Positions 50,727-58,576 of a stretch of 64,000 nt of DNA are shown here, piece by piece (position 1 is the first letter of the stretch; each line of letters begins with the position of its first letter). The DNA is taken from contig CAJTJY010000012.1 in assembly GCA_910576975.1 (NCBI GenBank), positions 1 through 64,000 of the forward strand, written 5' to 3'. The DNA comes from an uncultured Lachnospiraceae bacterium (GTDB lineage: Bacteria > Bacillota > Clostridia > Lachnospirales > Lachnospiraceae). The translations under genes and the position numbers were made by a program. The notes beneath the pieces were generated by a model. The model was not told the origin of the DNA and made no database searches. It was given only the letters and a program-made list of their open reading frames with translations.

Positions 50727-51564
50727 TTTTTTGAACCTCCTCAATAATTTTGTTTGGGGTAGAAGCCCCTGCGGTAATACCTACGCTATTAATGGACTGT
50801 AATTTAGACAAATCCAAATCTCCCAGTGTCTGTATATAGCAAGTATTTTCACATTCATTTTTACATATTTCAAATAACTTTTGCGTGTTGGAACTATTCT
50901 TCCCGCCGACCACGATCATGGCTTCCACTTGCCTGGCAATTTTCTTTGCTTCCGCCTGCCGCTCTTGTGTGGCATTGCAAATCGTATTTAAAACAACTAT
51001 ATCATAACCCTTTTTTTTGAGAATTTCAACTAATTCTTGAAATTTCTTGTTGTTAAATGTCGTCTGAGACACAATACAAGCCTTTTTTTCCCTTTTCAGG
51101 ACAAAATTCTGCGCTTCTTCTGCCGTGGAAATGACGCTTGTCTCCCTTTCATTGCTGCTCCAGCCCTTAATCCCTTCCACCTCGGGATGGTTCTCATTTC
51201 CTATTATTACCACATGAAAACCCTGATCACTGTATGATTCCACAATGCGGTGAATCTTGCGCACAAAGGGGCAAGTCGCATCTACGTATGCGATCCTTTC
51301 TTCCTTAAGCAGCTCATAGACTGCCTTGCCTACGCCATGTGAACGGATAATCACAGTCCCGTCTCCACATTCCCGAAGCCTTTCCGTGTTCTCCACTACC
51401 TGGACTCCCTTTTCCTCCAAATCTTTCACCACTTCTTCATTGTGTATGATAGGACCAAAGGTATATATTTTCCCAGCGCCATGCTGCGCCTGCTCATAGA
51501 CTGTGTCCACTGCCCGTCTGACTCCGAAACAAAAGCCAGCGCTTCTTGCAAGAATAACTTCCAT
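50707..51564 (-). CDS. ispH: 4-hydroxy-3-methylbut-2-enyl diphosphate reductase
   Basis: Last enzyme of the MEP isoprenoid pathway, an iron-sulfur reductase making IPP and DMAPP. The 285-residue protein has the three cluster cysteines C12 (AGFCFGVRRAV), C98 (DATCPFV) and C196 (NTICNATQERQ), plus IIRSHGV and GGKNSSNT. The start follows AGGAG. It lies 106 bases after cmk and overlaps the S1 gene. Confidence 0.96.
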   Translation of the reverse strand: MEVILARSAGFCFGVRRAVDTVYEQAQHGAGKIYTFGPIIHNEEVVKDLEEKGVQVVENTERLRECGDGTVIIRSHGVGKAVYELLKEERIAYVDATCPFVRKIHRIVESYSDQGFHVVIIGNENHPEVEGIKGWSSNERETSVISTAEEAQNFVLKREKKACIVSQTTFNNKKFQELVEILKKKGYDIVVLNTICNATQERQAEAKKIARQVEAMIVVGGKNSSNTQKLFEICKNECENTCYIQTLGDLDLSKLQSINSVGITAGASTPNKIIEEVQKNVRNEF

Positions 51565-51670
51565 ACATAAACTCCTCTCTGTTGCTATCGGCTATTTTAG
51601 GCGATTCCACAACCCCAAAACAGCAAATTTTCAAGATTGGCTGTTTCAAAATCAGCGAATAGACAAATTA

Positions 51671-52336
51671 TTACTCTTTTTCTTCCACAATTTCCAAAAT
51701 TCTTTCCACAACCTGCTCGATCGTTAGAAAAGAACTGTCCACAAGAACAGCATCCTCCGCCTGCCTTAACGGAGAAAGCTTTCGATTCATGTCCTGTTCG
51801 TCCCTGTTTTTTATATCTTGGCATATCGTTTCCAACCTGCAGCCTGTGCCCTTTTCTTGCAGTTCTAAAAATCTCCGCTTTCCCCTAGTCTCCACACTGG
51901 CAGTTAAATATATCTTCACTTGTGCCTGCGGCAGAACGCACGTCCCAATGTCTCTGCCATCCATAATCAAATCAGTTGTCTGTGCCATCTCCCGCTGAAG
52001 CTGTGTCAGCTTTTCCCTTACTTTCGCATAAGCGCTGACAATCGACGTCGCCTTGCCAACTTCCTCTGTGCGAATCAGGCCATTCACATTTTCACCGTTT
52101 AGATAAACCTGCTGTTCCCCGCTTTCGCAAGACAGAGTCACCGTAATTTCGTCACAGGCAGCGCTGACCGCTTTCTCATCTTGCGGCGCAATGCCCTTTC
52201 TCAAAAAATACAGTGCCATCGCACGGTACATAGCTCCAGTATCTACATAAATGTAAGACAACTTCTTTGCTACCAATTTGGCAATCGTGCTTTTTCCAGC
52301 GCCTGCCGGACCGTCAATTGCAATATTAAACGCCAT
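51671..52336 (-). CDS. cmk: Cytidylate kinase
   Basis: Phosphorylates CMP and dCMP. The 221-residue protein has the P-loop IDGPAGAGKSTIAKLVAK, the VDTGAMYRA motif, MDGRDIGTCVLPQA and the RDEQDMNRKLSPL lid. The start follows GGAGG. It follows the BaiN-like flavoprotein gene by 47 bases; flavoprotein-cmk-ispH-S1 is a common clostridial gene order. Confidence 0.96.
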   Translation of the reverse strand: MAFNIAIDGPAGAGKSTIAKLVAKKLSYIYVDTGAMYRAMALYFLRKGIAPQDEKAVSAACDEITVTLSCESGEQQVYLNGENVNGLIRTEEVGKATSIVSAYAKVREKLTQLQREMAQTTDLIMDGRDIGTCVLPQAQVKIYLTASVETRGKRRFLELQEKGTGCRLETICQDIKNRDEQDMNRKLSPLRQAEDAVLVDSSFLTIEQVVERILEIVEEKE

Positions 52337-52383
52337 ATCTTTCCTCCAATGTACTATAAATTTTAATTTTCTCCGTCACGCAG

Positions 52384-53625
52384 CTAAGCATTCGCCAAAG
52401 CTATGCTATTCCCTGCAAGATAACCTGTTGACCATGCAATTTGCAGATTAAAGCCTCCGGTCAGCGCATCCAAGTCCAAAACTTCCCCAGCAAAATACAG
52501 CCCTTGCACCAGCCTGGATTCCATCGTGGACGGATTGACCTCTTTGACGCTTACGCCCCCTCTGGTGATGATCGCCTCGTTAAAGTCACGGAACCTAGTC
52601 AGCGTCAGCGGAAATGCCTTGATCAGCTCTAGCAACTCCTGCCGTCCTTGCTTGGTAATCTCATTGACTTTCCGTTCTGGCTCAATGTTACTTAAACGTA
52701 TTATCACAGGGATCAATTTTGCCGGAAGCAGTTTCTGCAGCGCATTCTTAAAACAACGGTTCTGGTTTTCCTTAAAATCCCTCAATATGCGCTTGTCCAA
52801 CTGTTCTTTAGATAACGCTGGTTTTAAGTCTATTGACAGAGACAACGGCATATGTTCCATCTGATCATTGATGATGCTGCTGGCGCTGAGCATCAGCGGA
52901 CCGCTGACCCCGTAATGCGTAAAAAGCATCTCCCCAAAATCTTCGTAAAGCATTTTCCCATCCTTGCGTATGCTGGCTTTTACATTTCGCAAGGACAATC
53001 CTTGTAGCTCTTTTACCCATGCTTCCCCGGCTTCCAACGGAACCAGCGCTGGCTGGCGCTTGGTAACTGTATGTCCCAGGGCTTTTGCAAAGCCATAACC
53101 ATCCCCAGTAGAGCCGGTGGAACAATAGGAACATCCCCCCGTGGCAAGAATCACGGCGTCAGCATCCAATACGCTGTTATCTTTTATGCGCACCCCTGTG
53201 ATTTTCTTCCCGTCAGACAATAATTCGGTTACTTCTGTGTGAAGCCGTAGCTGCACCCGATGCTGTTTCAGCACTCTCTGCAAAGTTTGTATCACATCGG
53301 AAGCATGGTCAGACTGCGGAAACACACGCTCCCCGCGCTCTGTCTTAATGGCAAGCCCATGGTTTTGAAAAAAATCCATGACCTGCCAATTGCTGAAACT
53401 ATAAAAGGCGCTGTAGAGAAACTTGCGGTTGCGTAAGACATGTTGAAACAATTCTTCTGTATCACAGGCATTTGTCAGGTTGCATCTGCCTTTTCCTGTA
53501 ATATAAATCTTCTTGCCCAATTTCTCATTTTTCTCTAGCAACAGCACTTGATTGTTTCTGGAACTTGCCTGGACCGCCGCCATCATTCCAGCCGCTCCGC
53601 CGCCAATAACGATTATTCTTCCCAT
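52384..53625 (-). CDS. HI0933/BaiN-family flavoprotein
   Basis: NAD(P)/FAD-dependent oxidoreductase of the HI0933 (YhiN) family. The 413-residue protein has the FAD-binding IVIGGGAAGMMAAVQAS (about 4-20), GKKIYITGKGRCNLTNA and the C-terminal GLYFAGEVLDLDALTGGFNLQIAWSTG (key parts FAGEVLD and GGFNLQ). The family includes BaiN of Clostridium scindens, reported to act in bile acid 7-dehydroxylation, but it is also universal in bacteria without that pathway, and no other bai gene is here. It overlaps the RpiR gene by 13 bases. Confidence 0.88.
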   Translation of the reverse strand: MGRIIVIGGGAAGMMAAVQASSRNNQVLLLEKNEKLGKKIYITGKGRCNLTNACDTEELFQHVLRNRKFLYSAFYSFSNWQVMDFFQNHGLAIKTERGERVFPQSDHASDVIQTLQRVLKQHRVQLRLHTEVTELLSDGKKITGVRIKDNSVLDADAVILATGGCSYCSTGSTGDGYGFAKALGHTVTKRQPALVPLEAGEAWVKELQGLSLRNVKASIRKDGKMLYEDFGEMLFTHYGVSGPLMLSASSIINDQMEHMPLSLSIDLKPALSKEQLDKRILRDFKENQNRCFKNALQKLLPAKLIPVIIRLSNIEPERKVNEITKQGRQELLELIKAFPLTLTRFRDFNEAIITRGGVSVKEVNPSTMESRLVQGLYFAGEVLDLDALTGGFNLQIAWSTGYLAGNSIALANA

Positions 53626-54554
53626 CTTCCGTCCTCTTTCTCTTCCTTTCCGCCATAACGCATTCGCACGGAATCGTCTATATAATCAATCTCATCTTTG
53701 CCGTACACTTGATATTCTTCCCAAACCTGTTCTAACAATTCCAGGTTTTCTATGACCTTTTTCTGACGCTTGATGCAGATTGCCATGATCAGCGCATTCA
53801 CGACGCTCAAAGGCGCCACAAGCGAATCCACGATCGAGGACATATCGCTGCAAGCAATCAGATTGCAGGAAGAATATAGATTCATAGGCGAATGAACGCT
53901 GTCTGTCAAGGTAATCACTTTTGCTTTGCGACTGTTCGCAAATTCCATCGCTTTCAAAGTACGCATGGAATATCTCGGAAAGCTAATTCCGACAATTACA
54001 TCCTCCTTGCCGATATGCAGCATTTGTTCAAATAATTCACTGGAACTGTTGGTATGCAAAAGCTGGACATGATCCAGCATCATATTGAGGTAAAACGCCA
54101 AAAACTCTGCAATCGGAGCACAGTTTCGAATTCCTATCACATAGATCTGTCTTGCATGCAGCATCGTTTCCACTGCCAGGTCAAAAGTGTGCGCGTCAAT
54201 GCTCTCTAATGTTTGCTCAATACGCTTTGCATCAGACTGCAGTACCGTTGCCAAGATCTCTGACTGGGGTATTTTTCCATACACGTCTTCCATCCGCTGC
54301 ACCGAGTCCAGCTTGCCAAGAACCAACTCCGCCAACGCCTGTTGAAATTGCGAATAGCCTTTGTAGCCTAAATGCATCGCAAAACGGACTGCCGTGGATT
54401 CGCTAACGCCCACTGTCTCCCCTAATTTCGCCGCTGTCAAGAAAACCGCTTTCTCATAGTGATCCATGATATAAGCCGCAAGCCGCTTTTGTCCTTTGCT
54501 TAAAGTTCCATACCGCTCATTAATTCGGCTCATTAAATCATTGGTGCCGCCCAT
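53613..54554 (-). CDS. MurR/RpiR-family transcription regulator
   Basis: Sugar-phosphate-sensing regulator. The 313-residue protein has an N-terminal helix-turn-helix domain (about 1-80; LSKGQKRLAAYIMDHYEKAVFLTAAKLGE, key part LAAYIMDH; then VSESTAVRFAMHLGYKGYSQFQ). The SIS sugar-phosphate domain is about 125-255 (IYVIGIRNCAPIAEFLA; VGISFPRYSMRTLKAMEFA). The start at 54554 is six bases after AAAGGA; a longer upstream frame has no site. The regulated genes are unknown; the downstream flavoprotein is the nearest candidate. Confidence 0.87.
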   Translation of the reverse strand: MGGTNDLMSRINERYGTLSKGQKRLAAYIMDHYEKAVFLTAAKLGETVGVSESTAVRFAMHLGYKGYSQFQQALAELVLGKLDSVQRMEDVYGKIPQSEILATVLQSDAKRIEQTLESIDAHTFDLAVETMLHARQIYVIGIRNCAPIAEFLAFYLNMMLDHVQLLHTNSSSELFEQMLHIGKEDVIVGISFPRYSMRTLKAMEFANSRKAKVITLTDSVHSPMNLYSSCNLIACSDMSSIVDSLVAPLSVVNALIMAICIKRQKKVIENLELLEQVWEEYQVYGKDEIDYIDDSVRMRYGGKEEKEDGRWEE

Positions 54555-54576
54555 GACCCGTCCTTTCCAAACTCTC

Positions 54577-54585
54577 ATTATGCCA
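54577..54585 (-). promoter_or_regulatory. Possible extended -10 promoter for the RpiR gene
   Basis: TGGCATAAT on the minus strand, 22 bases before the start, with a weak TTGGAG at 15 bases. Only the extended -10 supports it. Confidence 0.4.
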
Positions 54586-54650
54586 CAAAAACCGCCGCTC
54601 CAATTCAGACAAACATGCCCAGAAATTTCTAGTCTAAAAAGATAAGTAGA

Positions 54651-54680
54651 AAAGATACTGTTCAAAAGAACAGTATCTTT
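54651..54680 (-). terminator. Terminator of the decarboxylase operon
   Basis: Thirteen-base perfect arms AAAGATACTGTTC (54651-54663) and GAACAGTATCTTT (54668-54680) with a four-base loop. TCTACTTATC follows on the minus strand. It lies 29 bases after the oadA stop. Confidence 0.8.
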
Positions 54681-54709
54681 TCTTATTGACCGAATGCAAG
54701 CGCTTGATC

Positions 54710-56128
54710 TTAAACCGGATAAGCTCCGTTCTTCGTATCCGCAATGGTAGCATCCACTTTTGTCTGCTGCGCTTCCCTGTATTTAAAGAATTCTGTTGCT
54801 ACCTGCGGGAACAGCGCATAGGAAAGAACATCCTCGTCCTGCTGTTTCCACTGCTTCATCTCCGCTTCAATCTTATCTAATTCAGGTTCCAGCAAATCCG
54901 CATAACGGCAGGTAATCGCATTCTTCTTCTCTTCGCCCAACACCTTGTCAATCACTTCTGGATTAAAGGGCTTTACAGTCTGCCCGTATTTTCCAAGAAG
55001 CACGTCTTTGGTTTCCTTGGTGGCAACCTTATAGCGCTCGCCCATCAATACGTTAAAGACAGCCTGCGTACCGACAATCTGGGAAGACGGGGTAACCAGA
55101 GGCGGCTCGCCAAGATCTTTGCGGACACGCGGAATTTCCTCCAGCACTTCTATATACTTATCCTCCGCATTCTGCTCTTTTAACTGAGATACCATATTGC
55201 TGAGCATGCCGCCTGGCACCTGGTACAGTAATGTCTGGATATCCACGCCTAATACCTTTGGATTGAGCAATCCGCTCTTTAAAGCTTCCTCTCTCATAGG
55301 ACGGAAGTAATCTGCAATCTCTTTTAACAGCATCTGGTCAAATCCCGGATCCATCTCTGTTCCCCGGAATGCTTCAGCCATAACTTCCGTAGCAGGCTGA
55401 CTTGTTCCCAGTGCAAAAGGAGACATTGCCGTATCAATGATGTCACAGCCTGCCTCTACCGCTTTCAGGTAAGTCATAGAAGCCACGCCGGAAGTATAAT
55501 GCGTATGAAGCTCAATCGGAAGCTTCGTCGCACTCTTTAAGGAGGTTACCAGCTCTTCCGCCTTATAAGGCGTCAAAAGACCTGCCATATCCTTGATACA
55601 AATGGAATTTGCACCCATATCCTCTATCTTCTTTGCCATATTGGTCCAGTATTTTAACGTATAGGCATCGCCAAGCGTATAGGAAAGGGCAACCTGTGCA
55701 TGTCCTTTCTCCTTATTGGTAGCGGTTACTGCAGTCTGAAGATTCCTCAGGTCATTCAAGCAGTCAAAAATACGAATAATGTCAATTCCGTTCGCTATGG
55801 ATTTCTGAACAAAATATTCTACTACGTCATCCGCATAAGGACGATAGCCCAAAATATTCTGTCCACGGAACAACATTTGCAGCTTGGTATTCTTAAATCC
55901 AGCTTTCAGCTTCCGCAGACGATCCCAAGGATCTTCTTTTAAGAAACGCAAAGATGCGTCAAAAGTAGCTCCGCCCCAGCACTCTACAGCGTGATATCCA
56001 ACCTTATCCATCTTATCGATAATGGGCAGCATCTGCTCTGTCGTCATTCGCGTAGCTATCAGAGACTGATGCGCGTCACGCAGTATGGTTTCTGTAATCT
56101 TAACAGGTTTTCTTTTCTGTTTCGCCAT
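54710..56128 (-). CDS. oadA: Oxaloacetate decarboxylase alpha / 5S-type carboxyltransferase
   Basis: Moves the carboxyl group of oxaloacetate (or pyruvate in reverse) to or from biotin. The 472-residue protein has the TIM-barrel carboxyltransferase part (ETILRDAHQSLIATRM, VECWGGATFDASLRF) and the PYC/OADA conserved part (from about 310; PGGMLSNMVSQL). It ends near residue 472 without a biotin domain, so it must use the separate carrier at 57373-57747. It is the last gene of the operon. The gene resembles OadA, the PycB subunit and the 5S subunit of transcarboxylase equally well by eye. Confidence 0.92.
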   Translation of the reverse strand: MAKQKRKPVKITETILRDAHQSLIATRMTTEQMLPIIDKMDKVGYHAVECWGGATFDASLRFLKEDPWDRLRKLKAGFKNTKLQMLFRGQNILGYRPYADDVVEYFVQKSIANGIDIIRIFDCLNDLRNLQTAVTATNKEKGHAQVALSYTLGDAYTLKYWTNMAKKIEDMGANSICIKDMAGLLTPYKAEELVTSLKSATKLPIELHTHYTSGVASMTYLKAVEAGCDIIDTAMSPFALGTSQPATEVMAEAFRGTEMDPGFDQMLLKEIADYFRPMREEALKSGLLNPKVLGVDIQTLLYQVPGGMLSNMVSQLKEQNAEDKYIEVLEEIPRVRKDLGEPPLVTPSSQIVGTQAVFNVLMGERYKVATKETKDVLLGKYGQTVKPFNPEVIDKVLGEEKKNAITCRYADLLEPELDKIEAEMKQWKQQDEDVLSYALFPQVATEFFKYREAQQTKVDATIADTKNGAYPV

Positions 56129-56168
56129 AATATCCTCTCTTCTGCCGCTTCACGGCCTTTCTATTCTA

Positions 56169-56198
56169 CGGAGTCTGCATCATCAAAAACAGACTCCG
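56169..56198 (-). other. Hairpin between oadB and oadA
   Basis: CGGAGTCTG (56169-56177) and CAGACTCCG (56190-56198) are nine-base perfect arms with a 12-base loop, in the 78-base gap inside the operon. No T run follows. It may set the relative level of OadA (inference). Confidence 0.6.
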
Positions 56199-56206
56199 GT
56201 CTTCTC

Positions 56207-57355
56207 TTAAATTCCAAAGATTGCCATAAATACTCCGGCTGCAACCGCAGTGCCGATAACGCCTGCAACATTCGGTCCCATCGCATGCATCAGCAGGAAG
56301 TTGGTAGGATCTTCCTCTGCGCCTACTTTTTGAGATACGCGGGCCGCCATAGGCACGGCGGACACTCCTGCAGAACCGATCAGCGGGTTAATCTTGCCGC
56401 CAGTTACTTTGCACAAAATCTTGCCGAACAATACGCCGGCTGCCGTACCAAACATAAACGCAATCAGACCAAGCGCTACAATTTTTAAAGTCGTCACATT
56501 CAGAAATGCTTCCGCACTGGTGGTTGCGCCCACGGACGTTCCAAGCAGAATAACGACAATATACATCATGGCATTGGAAGCAGTTTCCGATAACTGACGA
56601 ACGACGCCAGACTCGCGGAACAAATTGCCCAGCATCAACATGCCAACCAAAGGCGCCGTAGTCGGCAAAAGTATACACACTACTGCAGTAACCACGATCG
56701 GGAACAAAATCTTTTCTAATTTAGAGATTGGCCTTAAGTTCTGCATCTTTATGCTGCGCTCCGCTTTCGTAGTAAAAAGCTTCATAATCGGCGGCTGGAT
56801 AATCGGCACCAGCGCCATATAGGAATATGCCGCAACTGCGATCGGCCCCATCAGTCCAGTCTGTCCCAGCTTCCCGGCAAGGAAAATGGAAGTAGGCCCG
56901 TCCGCTCCTCCGATGATAGATACAGCCGCTGCCGCTTTATCATTAAATCCTAAAAGAATTGCCATGAAATAAGCGCCAAAAATACCAAACTGCGCCGCTG
57001 CTCCCAGCAGGAAGCTGATTGGATTCGCAATCAGAGGACCAAAGTCCGTCATCGCTCCAACCCCCATAAAAATCAGGGAGGGCAAGATTGACCACTCGTC
57101 CAGGCTATAGAAATAATAAAGTAAACCACCTACGCCATTGCTGGTTTCTTCCGGTGACGCAATGATATCCGGATAGATATTTACCAGCAACATGCCAAAC
57201 GCAATCGGAACCAGCAGCAGAGGCTCAAATCCTTTTTTGATTGCGAGAAAAAGGAAAATAAACGCAACCAAAATCATAACATAATTGCCCCAGGTCAGGT
57301 TAAAGAATGCCGTCTGATGCAGGAGGTTGGATAAAGTTTCTCCTACGTAACTCAT
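56207..57355 (-). CDS. oadB: Sodium-pumping decarboxylase subunit beta
   Basis: Membrane subunit that decarboxylates carboxybiotin and exports Na+. The 382-residue protein has 9-11 membrane segments. Conserved parts include MGVGAMTDFGPLIANP, the ADGPTSIFLAGKL stretch with the essential Asp region (GGADGPTSIF), and GSAGVSAVPMAARVSQK near the end. It lies 17 bases after the biotin carrier gene. Confidence 0.95.
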   Translation of the reverse strand: MSYVGETLSNLLHQTAFFNLTWGNYVMILVAFIFLFLAIKKGFEPLLLVPIAFGMLLVNIYPDIIASPEETSNGVGGLLYYFYSLDEWSILPSLIFMGVGAMTDFGPLIANPISFLLGAAAQFGIFGAYFMAILLGFNDKAAAAVSIIGGADGPTSIFLAGKLGQTGLMGPIAVAAYSYMALVPIIQPPIMKLFTTKAERSIKMQNLRPISKLEKILFPIVVTAVVCILLPTTAPLVGMLMLGNLFRESGVVRQLSETASNAMMYIVVILLGTSVGATTSAEAFLNVTTLKIVALGLIAFMFGTAAGVLFGKILCKVTGGKINPLIGSAGVSAVPMAARVSQKVGAEEDPTNFLLMHAMGPNVAGVIGTAVAAGVFMAIFGI

Positions 57356-57372
57356 ATTTTACCTCCAAAAAA

Positions 57373-57747
57373 TTAGTTGTTCATGGTTGCCAATACTGCG
57401 CCTGCTTCTACAGACTGTCCTACTGCCACATCAACGCTGGCCACGGTTCCATCTTCGGGCGCTACTACCGGGGTCTCCATCTTCATTACTTCCAGTACCA
57501 GAATCGTATCGCCACGCTTTACAGCATCTCCTGCCTTCTTATCAACACTGAATACTTTTCCTGCCGCGCCTGCTTCGATCTTAATGCTTCCAGCGCCGCC
57601 TGCTGCTGGCGCCGGAGCTGCCGCTGGCGCTGCCATGGGAGCCGCCGCCCTTACTGGAGCTGCCGCAGGTGCTGCGCCGCCTGCCCCATTTTCTTCTACA
57701 GTAACATCATAAACGTTGCCATTCACAGTAATTGTATAACTTTTCAT
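57373..57747 (-). CDS. Biotin carrier protein
   Basis: Free biotin carboxyl carrier of the decarboxylase. The 124-residue protein has a short N-terminal strand, an Ala/Pro-rich flexible linker (about 22-53) and the biotinyl domain (about 54-124) with EVMKMETP, where K89 is the biotinylation site. It resembles GcdC/MmdC and the 1.3S transcarboxylase subunit. Both carboxyltransferases of the operon lack their own biotin domain and so probably share it. Confidence 0.93.
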   Translation of the reverse strand: MKSYTITVNGNVYDVTVEENGAGGAAPAAAPVRAAAPMAAPAAAPAPAAGGAGSIKIEAGAAGKVFSVDKKAGDAVKRGDTILVLEVMKMETPVVAPEDGTVASVDVAVGQSVEAGAVLATMNN

Positions 57748-57771
57748 TTTCGTTTCCTCCTAAATATTCTA

Positions 57772-58563
57772 TTATCTTCTTTTGATGGAACGAACTACAA
57801 AGTCACTTGTAGAAGTTCCGGTAGACGCCGCTATTGCAGCCGAAATCACGGCCACCAGTTCCAAATCATCCTGTGCCTGCACAATAGGCGCTGGCACTGG
57901 TACTGGAGCCGGTGCTGGCACTGGCGCATCTGATACGACGCCTGCTTTTTTCTTATTCTCAAGATATGGGAAAATCTTAAATCCATAGATGATCAGGCTG
58001 ATCAAAATCAAAACGGTAAACACGACTCCCATGCCCATCAGGGTATTTAAGCCGGCATTTGTCATTTTCTCGCCCAAAGTCTGTACGGCTTCCACGCCGA
58101 TGTCCTCAACTTCCATGTTGTTGTACTTATAGACATAGCTAAGAAGAACCGGACGCTTCTCATACACGACTTCCTGTTCACAAGTCAATGTCTTACCAGA
58201 TTTTGTAATGGAGAACTTGCCAAGCTCCACAAAGCTCCCGACATCCTTTACCGCCTCATCCCAGCGGACGATCATATTCACCTGCCGGATAATCTCCTCG
58301 ATATCCTTCTCCGTGGCAGAAGGGGCGATAGACGTAATGTAAGAACTCTTCTGATTGTCCGGCAAATCTGCCATCACATAATATACCTGCTTCTGTTCAT
58401 CAGACATGTCCTTTAAGGTCATAACGGTTTGCTCACATACATTCTTCAGTTCTTCATAAGTATGACCATTATAATCCACCGTGGTAGGATCCGCTTCTCC
58501 ACATGCTGCCAGTCCAAGTACGATAAGGCACATACTGATCATCAGCAATATTTTCTTCTTCAT
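57772..58563 (-). CDS. oadG: OadG-type gamma subunit with lipoprotein domain
   Basis: Small-subunit homologue that should hold the decarboxylase together at the membrane, with an unusual front. The 263-residue protein begins with a lipoprotein signal (MKKKILLMISM to LGLAAC, lipidated C21). About 130 outer residues of unknown fold follow. Then come one membrane segment (about 182-205; MGVVFTVLILISLIIYGFKIF), a Pro/Ala-rich linker and the OadG-like end DDLELVAVISAAIAAS..RSIKRR. Typical OadG proteins are about 80-100 residues without the first part. The start 58563 follows AAAGGTG. Confidence 0.85.
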   Translation of the reverse strand: MKKKILLMISMCLIVLGLAACGEADPTTVDYNGHTYEELKNVCEQTVMTLKDMSDEQKQVYYVMADLPDNQKSSYITSIAPSATEKDIEEIIRQVNMIVRWDEAVKDVGSFVELGKFSITKSGKTLTCEQEVVYEKRPVLLSYVYKYNNMEVEDIGVEAVQTLGEKMTNAGLNTLMGMGVVFTVLILISLIIYGFKIFPYLENKKKAGVVSDAPVPAPAPVPVPAPIVQAQDDLELVAVISAAIAASTGTSTSDFVVRSIKRR

Positions 58564-58576
58564 AAACTTCACCTTT

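Noticed and set aside
57590..57685. Ala/Pro/Gly-rich low-complexity stretch as a possible repeat array.
   Set aside because: It is the normal flexible linker of a biotin carrier protein.
57307..57933. Long plus-strand open frame of 208 codons.
   Set aside because: It is the reverse frame of the oadB start, biotin carrier and oadG genes; its His/Arg/Cys-rich sequence reflects the Ala/Pro linker codons read backwards.
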